From Phallus indusiatus (Eukaryota; Basidiomycota; Agaricomycetes; Phallales; Phallaceae), in contig JAQFWX010000176.1 in the NCBI GenBank assembly GCA_027605045.1, forward strand, positions 1 through 64,000: 64,000 nt of DNA, in the 5' to 3' direction. Position numbers and translations under genes: made by a program. Below, piece by piece: positions 9,932 to 21,585 of the stretch. How positions within the stretch are numbered: the stretch's first letter is position 1; the number at the start of each line of letters is the position of its first letter. The notes below the pieces were generated by a model. The model was not told the DNA's origin. It searched no databases and saw nothing but the letters and a program-made list of their open reading frames with translations.

Positions 9932-11599
9932 CTACCGTCCATGGTCTTGTGTGTCCATCAGACCGTGATCTGTGCGTGGAGCAGAAGGGGGTCTCGTAGG
10001 AGGGCGTGAAGAAGGCGGGCTTGATGTGGGGGAATAGTAGGCCGTAGGAGTGGGGGAAGCCGAGTATGGTGCTATGCCATACCTTTTGTGTGAATTATCG
10101 AAGTAGGGCAGTTCAGATAAATTAGAATCGGAACGCGAGTATGGTAATCCAAGGGCTAAGCTTGATTTGGAACCAGCCTTGTGAATAGAATATCGTTTTT
10201 TGTTTACGAAGTTCATCATGAGTGAATTAGAGGCGTTGGATGATCCTGGGAACAGTGGTCTGGCATCAGGGCCATAAGCTGGGAATTTAGCACAGGGTTT
10301 GTTGTATGTGTACGTGGCGACGAGCACGGTCGTCGAACCAAATATGAACGCGGGTGTTATGACGAAATTGAAAAGGACGACAGAGGCAAGGAATGATATA
10401 ATGATGCTCAGACTTGTTGCGAAACCTTTCATAATATTATCGGAGTATTTGATGACGACGGCGGTGATTAGGCCTCCAAAGACCTGCGCAGCTACTGTTG
10501 CCCAAGCCCATACTCCGAAATTACGGAAGAGGTCCCAGAACCACCCCCCAGATGTAGCATTAGAACCGGAGAAAATGATAGGAACGAGAGCCGGAAGGAG
10601 CGAGAAAAGAGACAGTTGCACATTACGAATCCACACGTCGACTTTCGAGCCTTTTAGCACCATCTCGAAATAGACACCTGCCAAGCCTGAAGTAAAGCAA
10701 GCGGCGGTGACGGCCAAAAATCCCTTCAGGGGGTGCATCGCATGACTGGGCGACGAAAAGGAGTTATCCGGTAGGGATGGTTCGTGATCGCCCAGCTTTA
10801 CTGTTTCATTGAACGTCATTATACGTGCGGATGGATGGGTGGCAAAAGAGCGCCCGTATGTTCCCGCAGTTGCTTGCAATTGGACTATGCCAACGCCAAT
10901 GGCTAGAAAAAACAGCGCCATCCATTTGGTTGGACCTAATTTCTTGCGCAAGAGCATCACGGAAAAAGCAGCCGTTGTAAGGATTTTCATTTGGTACGTG
11001 ACCGTGAAAGTTGCAACGTCGAGATTGGCGGCAGCGACATACTGCAGGTTGTTCTGAATGACATACAAAATAGCGGGAATAGCCAATTTCCAGCAATCGT
11101 CACTAAAAACCTCTCTTCCAACGCGCTTGAACCGGTAGAGCCATTTGTCCACATTATAAGAAGCAGCAAAAGTGGGCGGTGATGAAGTAAACATGTATCC
11201 CAAAGCAGCCTTTCGACTGGTTTGTTGGGACGGTTTGTCAATGTTGCATACCGCAATGGCAAGCGAAATGAATCCCTTGAGTAACTCATTCAACAACACA
11301 GCAGACGCGGCCGAATACGCTCTGGAAGGCGGCGTTGAGACACGTGAATGATGCATTATGATCGTTAAGGTTGCATTTTGAACGGCGAGAATAATAAGAC
11401 TAGCAACCAAAGAAAAGGTTAGACGGTAGTTGAGACCAAGTTATGAACGAGATGCTCACGAAACGTATTTTAAAGACAGACCCAGAATTTTTGGAGGAGA
11501 CTCTGAATCTTGGGGGGACGGGGGACCGGAGGATGACGACAAATCCGAGACTGGAAAACGAGAGTTTTGCGAACAGGTCGAAAACGGAGTATCCGACAT
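9932..11599 (-). CDS. Golgi nucleotide-sugar (UDP-galactose/UDP-GlcNAc type) transporter
   Basis: This is a ten-helix SLC35A-type antiporter that brings a UDP-sugar into the Golgi in exchange for UMP. Exon 1 (from 11599, MSDTPFSTCSQNS) ends LGLSLKYVS and splices in phase 2 to LIILAVQNATLTIIMHHSR, the classic start of the family. An apparent start further in, near 11410, is only a TTG in intronic sequence. Later hallmarks are LQYVAAANLDVATFTVTYQM, KILTTAAFSVMLLRKKLG, GLAGVYFEMVLKGS, WIRNVQLSLFS and DNIMKGFATSLSIIIS. The C-terminal tail of about 110 residues is long, polar and Ser/Pro-rich, probably cytosolic. Which sugar is carried cannot be read from sequence. Confidence 0.88.
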
Positions 11600-12394
11600 G
11601 ATGGAATTTTGGTATGAACGATGATGAAGGTCTGGAGACTGGGGCGAGCTCGGAAGCGAGCAGCTAATGGAAGAGGACCTGGTACAAGTGCGAAAGAAGG
11701 TCGCCCAAAAATGGTGCGCAGCACAAAGACAGAGATGAGAAAAAAAAACAAATTAGCAATTATTCGGAAGATATTGTTTGAATAACAAGGATAAACCTTG
11801 GAGAAAAGGAAACGAGTCTGGGGTCGAGAAATTATAATGACGCAGTAGCAGAGCAGGTGCGATAGCGCTCGCTGCAGAGCTTCAGAGGCTCTGATGACGG
11901 AAGAATTCCGACCCTTTTTCATAGCAAAGAGAGAAAAACCGTAATTGCATACCTTTCCGGAGTGATTATGGCTGTGCATTCCAGCTTCAGAGACTCTGCT
12001 GTCCTCGACATCATCGTCGTAGCGGTGGTCGTCCCAGACGAAACCAGTTTTCGTGGCCGATTCTTTCGCCTGAATTTAGCGTGCTTTTGTTTGGCCACTA
12101 CAAACAAACAGACGCCGCTTATCAAAGAAGCATCCAGTTTACCATCAGAAGTGCACGCCTTACAGAGACTGGGACTGCCGTGTATCATGTGTGTCTACTT
12201 CCCACCTCCCCAGATAAATTTATATTCCCAAACTACAGCTTAAATCAACCTTTCTACTAATTGAGCATGGTCGTCGCAACATGCTCTCACACGAGCAAGC
12301 AGCTCCACTCAGGTGAAAAAATTTTCTGGTTGATAGTTCGCTGACTCAGCATCACGTGCGTTTCTCGCGTCTCTTCCCTGGACCTGCATCACTG
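11600..12394. other. divergent intergenic region, transporter / HFM1
   Basis: This is about 795 bp between two divergent start codons. Open frames here are short and of low complexity. A CACGTG E-box core lies at 12353-12358, about 40 bp before the helicase start. No other gene is visible. Confidence 0.5.
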
Positions 12395-15300
12395 ATGGAT
12401 TGGCTGGCAGACGACGACGACGACTGGGGCGATTCCTTCAGTAAGTGATGCGTGTATGCGTTTGATGATCTTTCGGGGATTAAACAATTCATGTGTTCCT
12501 GCCGTAGATGAACGGCCTTCCCATTTATCAGAGGAATATCGTCCTTTCCGAGACGACAATGATTCACCGGGAAATTTTGCTAGCAATGCATCAACTATGA
12601 CAACCCAAAAACCACATACTTTCAACAGTCCTCGATTAATACCGACCTCAGTTCTTCGTGAGTATTCCTCTCACATGCTTGAAATGCTCTGTGACGTCAG
12701 ATATAGCAGATGCATTTCGACAGTTGTTCAAATTTGGTGTCTTCAATGCCATGCAGTCTGAGGTATTCGATACTGTAAGTAGTCTGCTATAGCATGATGT
12801 AACCCACGTCGTGGACTTAGGATTGTTCAGGTCATGGAGTCAACGGCGAATCTCGTAAGTCCGTGAGTCAACGTCATATCCAATGCTCATCCGACCAAAT
12901 TTAATTAGGTCATTTCCGGTAATTTATACACACTTTCTCCTCTCCGGAATAATAATTATGGTCTTTTGTAAGCTCCAACCGGAAGCGGGAAAACTGTGCT
13001 ATTCGAATTAGGAATAGTTCGCCTCCTCAAGACGAACCAACAGGAACGTAAATGTGTTTACATGGCTCCCACTAAAGTAAATAGAGGTTTTTTTCCTTAT
13101 CTACGTGCTACCTTACTCTTTCTCAGGCCCTATGCTCCGAAAGATTTCGAGATTGGGCAGAAAAGTTCAGAATTTTGGGAATAAAATGTGTTGTTTATAA
13201 TTCTCAAACAGCTGACACATACTGAAAATTTTCAGGCTGTGAATTAACAGGAGACACGGTGGAATACAATGCCAATGCACTGGGAGAAGCTAAGCAGTCC
13301 ACAATAATGTGTTTTATTTTCCCCACATAATTGAACTTTCTAACCAGAATCACCATTCAGCATAACTACTGTAAGCCGCACATCATTTATCGATGCAGCT
13401 CAATTCACCCGTGTTTGGCAGCCAGAAAAGTTCGACTCTTTAAGTAGAAATTGGTATTATTTGCTCGAGTTTCTTTCCTTCCAACAATTTATATCAAACA
13501 TACCAGGCGAGATAATCGTGAATTTATATCTCAGATCGGGCTGTTTTTGATAGACGAAGTAAAACCCTCGAGTTTTTATCCTATTTCATTTCACACTTGA
13601 TTTTTCCTTCGCAGGTTCATATACTTAACGATACACGAGGATCTACGCTAGAGGTCGTAATAAGTCGGATGAAAAGTCGAGCATCTTTGCGTTTCATCGT
13701 CGTTTCGGCTACTGTTCCGAATATTAACGATGTCGCTGAATGGGTTGGAAACGAGTCCTCTACTGGTTCCGCAACCGTTTTTACGGTAAGCTCGCCAGTT
13801 TACTTTGCTAAACCTGATTCATTTGTAAAACAGTTTGGAGAACATTATCGGCCATGTCGACTTGCTCGATTTGTTTACGGTTTTCCTCGGAAAAACCAAA
13901 ACGAATTCTCCTTTGATAGATCGCTTGACTACAAACTACTTCCTCTTCTCTCGGCCCATGCCGACAATAAACCCAGTCTCATATTTTGTTCCACACGAAA
14001 AGGTAAGGAATCCCCTTTGTTTGAGCTCACAAACTGAAGAAATATATATATATATATAGGGACTGTTGCAACAGCTGAGACTTTAATGAAAGAATATATT
14101 AAATTATTAGAGACGAGACAATGTGTTCCGTGGACCAAACCAAGATGGTAATTGCGCTGGCATGCGTTTGTTATAGTTGATTTTCTTATTTCCATAAAGC
14201 CTCGATGCCACATTCGCCGATCAAAAGTTGCAAGGTTTATATTATTCATTCATCTATGCTTTTTTACGGCTTATTTGGAATTTAGAGCTCGCCTCTTATG
14301 GAATCGGTGTTCATCATGCTGGTTTGGGACTTGAGGATCGTCGTTCAGTCGAACGGCTGTTTCTCAAAAAAATCATTCAAATCGTCGTTGCAACTTCAGT
14401 GAGAGTCATCCTGCCATATCTTGATCCTTAGTTTATCAAAGAACGTACGTAGACACTGGCTGTTGGCGTCAATTTACGTGAGTGATGTACTGGTTGAACT
14501 TCACCATGCGATAGCAACTTTGAGCAGCAGCCCACACGGTTGTTATCAAAGGCGTCAAAACTTGGCAAAATGGAGAATGGAGCGAGTATTCAGAGCTTGA
14601 TTTTATTCAGATGATAGGGCGGGCTGTATGTATTACTGCGCTTACCTAGTTAATGAAGGCTGATTTTGTCTTTACAAGGGACGTCCTCAATTTGGTTGGT
14701 ATTATTAGATTTCCTCTCGGTCGACGGCTGAATCATTTTCTTTCAGACGAAGAAGGTATTGCCCTCATTTTATGCGACACAGAACAGGAGAAAAAATTCA
14801 AAGAAATCGCAACTCAACAAATATGCCTTGAGAGTTGTCTACACCGTAATTTGGTGGAGCACGTAAATTCTGAGATAGGTCTCGGAACTATTACGAATCT
14901 TGCCACTGCTAAAGGTACTGTTAATATGCTACTGTTCACTTGATTCTTCTGATGATCATTCCATAGAATGGTTGCATAATTCATTCTTATTTTATAGGAT
15001 ACAGAAGAATCCTCGTCACTATGCTTTAGACAAATCATTAGAACAAAGTTGGGAAAATCGCTTAGATGAATTAGTAGAAACATCCATCTCCGATCTGCAG
15101 CAAAACAAATTGATAACCGTGGCAAGTAACAACGAATATAAAGCGACAGAATATGGTGACATAATGAGCAAGGTCCGTATATGCGTTTTTTCAAACTCTT
15201 GGAGGCAGACTAATGTCGAGCCAAAGTTTTACATACGACTGAATACGGTATTTTCCATCTTGATTGAGAGAAAAAGCACTTGATGTGTTCTGATTAGATG

Positions 15301-17997
15301 AAAGCTATTATAAATCTTCCCGAAACAGCCAGTGTTCGCGAGATTGTGAGTCTCATGGTTTTCTCTTTGTGTAATTGAAATGGTAACAACCAAGAATTCA
15401 GTTACAGGCAATCTCAAATGCTGAGGAGTGAATATATCTTTGACCATGCAGCTTGACGTTGGTTGAACGTTGCCTTTTTTCTCTCAGACTTAGCGAGCTC
15501 CGGCTGAGGTCCGGTGAAAAACAGGTTAACAAAACTAATCCTTCTTGGTATTACATATTTAATTCCTATTTTTTAGATCTATAGAAAGCTTTCCGAACAC
15601 AATGATATCCGGTTTCCGAGTAGGGTTGAGAAAGCTGCTGATAAAATTTTTATTTTGATACAAGTATACAAATTCGCTTTGCCTTCTTTGTGAACCCGCT
15701 TACCAAACATTAGGCTGTTTTGGGAGGCGTTCCTCTCGCTGCACCGGAATATAAAACTCCTGATAGCCAGCCATTCTTAGAAGCCATAACAATCCTGAAG
15801 CATTCGGTTCGTGTCGTTCGAAGTAAGTGGCAGTTAAATGGCTTTGATGTCAAGCTCCTCATTATTTAAATAGCCATCGTTGAGGTCGCACTAGTAAAAA
15901 AACACGGTTTAGTTCTCAAATCCGGAATGGAACTGTAAGCGACATATAAATTATGTAGCAGATGGATCCTTTATCTGCTGGGTGTTATGTATCTCAGACT
16001 TCGCAGTCTCACCGGCAAAGCATGGGAAGATCGGCCTATCGTTCTTCGACAAATAAACCATATCGGGGATAAAAGTATCAAAGTAAGTCATCAATTCTGA
16101 CTAGTGAGCATATATATAACAAATCCATTAGGTCTTGACGCAGAACAATATCACGACTTTTGCAGCATTGAGAAAGACTACGCCGTCGCAATTAGAATTG
16201 GTGCGGATTAATATACATATAAAGGGTAGTACTCTTATATCTTTTGATTATAGATCTTGAACCGTAGACCCCCTTTCGGGACCCAAATACTTACTGCCAT
16301 TTCTGAGCTCCCACAATATGACTTAGATATCACTGATTCCCATATTCAACCCTCAAGAAAAAACAAGGCGATTATGATAGAACTAACTATCAAATGCAGA
16401 CTGAGCGGAGACACCGGTGAAACAGGCAAAAATTCCAAACGCAAATCTACCATGCTGGGAATGACATCCATTTTAACGGTGACAAACGAATTTAGTTTCA
16501 TTGACTTTCGACGCATACCGTGCGTTAAGACATTAAGTTTGTGATATTGGAACTTAACCCAAAACACCCAGAACACGAGCCTTGCGCCAACCGAAGATTT
16601 TTTCGGTGACCGTCGCCTTTGAGAAACCGAGTCAGTTTGTTGTCGTAACTGTTAGTCCGGTAAGCTAGACTATCGCTGGCTTGATGGAGAGTGCTATAAT
16701 GCGAAAATGTAGGACAATTTCGCAGGGTTATCCGTGACGACAACGTATAAACCTTCTATCTCTGCAGGAGAATATCCTGTCCCTCAAACAAAACCCCCAG
16801 GCTATGATGTGGTATTATACGTTCCGTTCTACCTCAGATTGTCGAAATCAATAATAATTAAAGGATGAAATTCTGGCCGGACTAGAAGATGATCCTACCT
16901 TTTGGCAGGCGGCAATTGACTCTGATGAAGCACTTGAATCTAGTAGGGTAATTTCGAGCTAAGAGCACTCGCCGGGGTTAACTTAAAACAGAATCGGTTC
17001 AAAAAGCTCCCACACAAGAAAAGCAGAGTGAACGTCCGAAGCAATTCTCCGATCTGGGTAAACTTGGGTCAACAGTACCGGTCAAATTACCCAATGGAAA
17101 CTATAGGTCAGCTGAAGCTTCTCGCATTAAACATATAAATCGATACCGTTTAGATGTAACCATACGTGCAAGAGAAAAAATCAATGCCGCCACCTTTGGT
17201 AAATTACTAATAGCCCAGTCGCAAACATTAAGTATTCATTTCAACATGCTTATAGTTGTCGAGATGGTTTATCCCGCCCTCCCAAACGAAATCCTGCTTT
17301 GTGTTCGCAAAGCAGTATTCAAGCATCCGAACTTCGACCATCGTTAAAAAAGCCGGCCGCTTTTGATAATCATAATCTTAAAGGAACATCACTTTCGAAG
17401 CCAACCTCTGTAGCTGGTAAACTTGTTTCCTCTACTGAAAAGAAGTTAGATATGCCGAAGAAAGGAGAAACAACAGAATTTATGGGGTCAGATTCAGAAA
17501 ATTTAATTTCGAGTGACGATGAGAGTTTACCAAATCCTGATAAATTCTTTGAACACTTCGGAGAAATGTGCGACGAAGATATCATTGTTATCGACGATTC
17601 GGAAAGTAGGAGCCAGTCAATGATAACAGATGATATTAAAGAGGTTCCTCCGGTATTACCCGAAAAACGAAAGTCACCAGCGATTACTATACCGCGACCC
17701 TTCAAATATCAGAAAACGAGTGATGTCTCACCAAGCGGTCTCAATAGGAAGGAAGCAACCCGTTGCACCCCTCTTTTCTTACCAAGTTCTCCCTTTGACA
17801 GGAAAGAAACAGATTTCACAAGAGTCTCTCAGGTTTTGACCATAGACAATGATACGGAGACGTGCGACCAGTTTGTAAACGAAACGAAGGACGAAAAAGA
17901 ACAATGTAACGACAACGATGAACAAAATCATCCTTCGGACGGCTATGCAAGAGATTATGCAGAACTATGCGCCTGGTTAATGGATGTTGCCGAATAA
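12395..17997 (+). CDS. HFM1: meiotic DNA helicase HFM1/MER3
   Basis: This is an Ski2-like superfamily-2 helicase that promotes crossover recombination in meiosis. It is split into roughly 28 exons. The start is MDWLADDDDDDWGDSF. The helicase motifs are all visible: APTGSGKT (motif I), VYMAPTKALCSERF, CELTGDT, ITTPEKFDSLSRNW, FLIDEVH (DEVH box), VVSATVPN, FCSTRKG, GIGVHHAGL, TSTLAVGVNLPAH and QMIGRAGRPQFD (motif VI). A Sec63-like region follows (SKFYIRLNTMKAI, IRFP, TTFAALRKTTP, VTVAFEKPSQFVVVTVSP). Then comes a cysteine-rich motif, CNHTCKRKNQCRHLCCRDGL, typical of the MER3 C-terminus, and a long polar tail. Two exons are only 10 nt (12909-12918 and 13361-13370). The frame needs one extra G at 16946-16948 to enter the zinc motif exon. 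Confidence 0.93.
12909..12918 (+). other. 10-nt micro-exon of HFM1
   Basis: Ten bases between an AG acceptor and a GTAATT donor encode VIS plus the first base of the following alanine codon. They are needed to build VISAPTGSGKT, the nucleotide-binding motif. Confidence 0.75.
13361..13370 (+). other. 10-nt micro-exon of HFM1
   Basis: Ten bases (third base of an Ile codon, then ITT) lie between a CAG acceptor and a GTAAGC donor. They connect STII to PEKFDSL and complete the conserved TTPEK motif. Confidence 0.72.
14042..14058. repeat. (AT)n microsatellite in an HFM1 intron
   Basis: A short uninterrupted AT repeat sits directly before the acceptor of the intron that follows FCSTRKG. Confidence 0.85.
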
Positions 17998-18061
17998 AAT
18001 TCTAGTGAATTAGATGACGTGCACATCCTAAACACAATTTGTGTCATTAATAGTTAATATT

Positions 18062-19451
18062 TTACTTTTCGGAATTATAAATTGATAGTGCATCCGCAAA
18101 ACGTGGATCCCAAGCCACAGGTGAATTTGGGTCGATGATTTCCCAACCAGCCAGGTCCGCTCTCCACTTCAGCTCCTTCTGCATTCGCTCCGCACGTAAC
18201 TCTACTTCTGTCGGTGGTGGGTAATTCCGCTCGTCTTTCGTGGGTTCTCGTTCATGTCGAGCCAATTCTCTCGCGACCTTGATCTTTTGAGGCAAACCTT
18301 CATAGTAAGATTTCCGAGCCTTGTCAATATCCGGAGACAAAGACGACAGCTTGTAAAATCTTTCTACGTCGATATCAAATGATAAATCGCTTTCTGAAGA
18401 TGTTTGATCGCCATCTGATAGAGGTCCTCGAAAGGGTCTGGCCGATCCTGTTATTAACTGGTAAGCTGCTTCTGCTCCGCGTTGCACATCGTTTCGCCGG
18501 TTGAAGAATTCCCAGATCATGAGAGGAATGTATTTTAGCCCGATGAGATTTCTGAAGTGTAGTAGTAGGATGGGAGGATACCGAGGTATTTCAGAAGGTA
18601 TTTCTTTTGTTCGTGGGTCCAACACATTGGCATTGGATTTGGGCTGCAATGGAGGATAGATGGTTGTCGGGGGTAATAATGGTGATCTGGTTGGCGGTTT
18701 CTCGGTATCATTAGAAATTTCTTCGGTTTCATCAAAAACATTATCATCTTCCAATTCTTTTGATAAGACCGCTTCCTTGTCGATGATATCCAAAGGTTCT
18801 GTCCATCCGCGTTTTAGCCCATTCATAAACTCTTTGAAAGTATGACGTCCAATCAAAATAATGCCCCCCTCCATGTATCGTTTTCGTTCTTCCCCTCTAG
18901 TATGATTAGGGATTCCTAAAGCTTCCAATACGGGCGGAGGATTGAGGCCTAAATCTACACGTCTTTGGGACTTGATTTGCTCGGAAACTTGTTCCGCAAT
19001 ACTTCCATGACGTTTCCCTTTTATCATGTCATAATCAACAGCGGCGGCAACTAAAATTGGCTATAACGATAATAGTTCCTTGGTTTTTGGGAAATACGAA
19101 GCGAAAATATGGACGATAACTCACTTTAACATACTTGCGAAAGTATTGCAAGGCCCGGTCGCTGTCTTCGTCTCCTGGACACCTGCTTCCATAAACGAAG
19201 ATTTTCCTAGGAAACTCGTTGCTTGATAATGGCTCTTCTGCGAGATGTCGAACTTTATCGATATAAGTCCTTTGGATTACTTTGCACTTGCGTCGATCGT
19301 ATGCATAAAGACCAAGAGCAGAAGAGGTGAGGGATAAAAATATGAGCCAGTTCCGGGAGGGTAGTTTAGGCCTTTTGTTTAGCCAACTTGGCGAGATGCC
19401 CATAAATTGAAACACATAGTTTCGGTTTGTCTGAGGAGCGGGCGAGGACAT
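18062..19451 (-). CDS. TIM54: mitochondrial inner-membrane import subunit Tim54
   Basis: This is a subunit of the TIM22 complex, which inserts carrier proteins into the inner membrane. Two exons. The N-terminus reads FQFMGISPSWLNKRPKLPSR, NWLIFLSLTSSALGLYAYDR (the single membrane segment), then RKIFVYGSRCPGDEDSDRAL and KPILVAAAVDYD, all Tim54 signatures. The long intermembrane domain contains GGIILIGRHTFKEFMNGL and, further on, SARPFRGPLSDGD. The C-terminal part has the EREPTKDERNYPPPTEVELR region and WAWDP-like VAWDPRFADAL near the end. The length is about 440 residues, normal for the family. It is divergent from the HYPK gene across 99 bp. Confidence 0.9.
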
Positions 19452-19550
19452 GCAGAGTCTGTCCTGTATTTTAGCGCTGGATTAGAGGAACTCCGATTTT
19501 ACTCAGTGTGCGCGAGGCTGCATTTCAACAGCCACACGACAGTCACTTGG
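19452..19550. promoter_or_regulatory. bidirectional promoter, TIM54 / HYPK
   Basis: Divergent start codons are 99 bp apart. No known element is recognised. Confidence 0.5.
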
Positions 19551-19946
19551 ATGGCAACAAACAATCGAAATGGAAGAATTGAGCCCGAAGTGGTGATTAA
19601 CGTGCGTTGTTTTTTTTATGGTATCAACTGAAGAGAACTTAATCGAACCTTTCAATAGTTTGCGGATGGGTGGTCTTATTCAAAGCAGCGCATGGAAGAT
19701 GCTTTCAGAAGCGGTTTGTTCGACAAGCCACCCGCAAAAGCAGCGAAGGAATCGCATAATTGCAAAAAAGAGGATGTGGAGTTTATTGTAAGACGTTGCC
19801 ATCTCCATGTTATATCTTTATATACATATATTCATCGTATCATCCAGGTCAATGAGCTTGAAGTACCTCGAATACAAGCTGAGAGAGCATTAGCGGCCAC
19901 TAATGGAGACGTGACTAAGGCTCTGCAAACGTTGATATCTCCATGA
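19551..19946 (+). CDS. HYPK: HYPK-like NatA-associated protein
   Basis: This small protein of about 92 residues in three exons is probably the regulatory partner of the N-terminal acetyltransferase NatA on ribosomes. The N-terminal part is MATNNRNGRIEPEVVI, then FADGWSYSKQRMEDAF. The C-terminal half is the UBA-like HYPK/NAC-alpha domain: KKEDVEFIVNELEVPRIQAE, RALAATNGDVTKALQTLI. The start at 19551 is preceded by an open in-frame stretch with an earlier ATG at 19407, but that stretch overlaps the TIM54 start and does not look coding. In other fungi HYPK binds the Naa15 subunit; no other NatA gene lies in this window. Confidence 0.82.
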
Positions 19947-20157
19947 AAAGCTGGGAGGGAGATTGTTTTAACTGGGCTTTCGTTGGACTGGGTCTAACAA
20001 TGTGATATAATTTATAACAGTGGTACGACGAGGAAGTAGGTTTTATAAAAGAAATTGGAGAATAGCCATGTAAAAAGAATCGATAGCAAAGACACAAGTA
20101 CACACGATCATTATGAAATGCTTTTGAGATAGAATGAAAGCTTCCTCGTTACGCCCG

Positions 20158-20608
20158 TCATTTCTTCTTGGGTTTGCCATTTACACCCATCCCTGGCAGT
20201 CGTGATGGCACCTGACCATAATCCTTCGCACGACGGAAAAGAAGAACATGAGGTTCGGGAGCTAGTGAAAGTTATAAGAAACAGATGCTTGCTGACATGA
20301 AATAAGCCTGTGGTTTACCGTGAACTTCATAATGCTCCCAACCCAAACTTTGCGTGATTCCGATGCCGCGCCACTCTTCTTCGGTCAGCAAGCGCAAAAC
20401 ATCAGGCTGCTGGGGGTTTTGGAAGAATTCACGAGGTATTAATTTGAGCAGTGGCTTGGGTAAAATGACGTGTCGGTATTCAAACAAATCATCTGAGTAC
20501 CGTTCAGAATAGTGAATTCTAAAGAACAGAGATAGGAAAAGAAAAGAGAAAAGTAAGGACCAAAAAAATAACTTACTTTTCGATATATTCGTCTCGCTTG
20601 TGAGCCAT
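20158..20608 (-). CDS. CKS1: cyclin-dependent kinase regulatory subunit CKS1
   Basis: This is the small CDK-binding protein that reads phosphothreonine and lets CDKs phosphorylate multi-site targets. Three exons give about 110 residues. Exon 1 is [11 protein letters not shown], exon 2 continues [44 protein letters not shown], and exon 3 is [16 protein letters not shown]. The anion-binding residues and the HxPEPH hinge, which allows beta-strand exchange, are intact. The donor for intron 2 is GTAAACC directly after YEVH; the open frame that runs on (GKPQAYF) is intronic. A short basic tail KPKKK ends the protein. Confidence 0.95.
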
Positions 20609-21585
20609 AATTATTCAGGAGATCACAGTAGGTAATCGGTATACGATGTGGCGCAAGTGTAAACAGTGGTGGAAGCGCGTCTCGTCACGTCTGTCACTTT
20701 AACTCTTCTGACGTGGTCCAAGCTGGCGAGTCCTGTGTCCTCACATGGTTTCACACATCATAACGAAAATTTATGGTCAAGTTTATTAAAAATAAAACTG
20801 CATTAGGACAATCAAGTAATTTACACTATTCGAAAGGTCCAAGTACTGTTATACTAGAGATATGGAAAATTATTAGCGCTCGAGTCCTTGGAGTTGGAAT
20901 GTTTGAGCGACCAGGCAATTCAGACTCGCCTTTGAGGTCCTCACTCACACCCTTATTCCGTCCGAATTTGCATAGCACAAATTCTCAGACGAGCGAACTC
21001 TCGCGAGAACGCAGTAATGTTTTATAGGGTGTGTAGACAGGTTACCAGAGTGTTCATCCAACAAAAAAGAGCGAGACAATTTGGAAATATAACTCACAAG
21101 CATTGGTCATGTTCACAAACGAGTGCGAATATAGATCGTGACTAGGTGGTCCCGCGTCATCACTCCTCGACCGAAGGGAGAAACATCAGCTGGGACTGTT
21201 TTATGTACGAACTGATTTCTCTCTACGACAGTTGTCTGGACCACGAAGAAACGTTCAAACGATATGAATCAGAAGATAGCAACACGTTCGAAGCCAGCAA
21301 TGAAGCCGGATTGGTTCATCGTGGTAATTTGGCCGTCGCTGGTGTAAAAAAGAAAAAGAAAAACTCTGCGAAAGTGTTACTAAGCCTTTTATACGCTGTG
21401 CCATCGGAGTTTCAATTGGGCATACATGGAGATGGAAGTGGAAATGAAATGAGCGCCGATGGCTCGCTTGAGTATCTGTCGCTCCATAATAAGATGCAGC
21501 AAAGAACATGGACGACGGTCATAAACGGTAAACATTCAATCAATGAATTCACTGGGAAACACCCTCTCTTTCTTTCTTTACCCTC
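20609..21585. other. divergent intergenic region, CKS1 / WC-2
   Basis: This is 977 bp between divergent starts. A GTCACG element sits at 20684-20689, about 76 bp upstream of CKS1. Open frames at 20773-21027 and 21146-21589 (GTG start) have no recognisable domain. The second could hold a non-coding leader or an unrecognised first exon of the WC-2 gene. Confidence 0.45.

Noticed and set aside
11400..11425. Transporter start at a TTG near 11410
   Set aside because: It is an open-frame artefact in intronic sequence; an upstream exon with ATG at 11599 joins perfectly to the conserved LIILAVQNATL.
20272..20330. A GC donor or C-terminal extension (GKPQAYF) in CKS1
   Set aside because: Using the GT donor just before it restores YEVHAPEPH, so this is intron.
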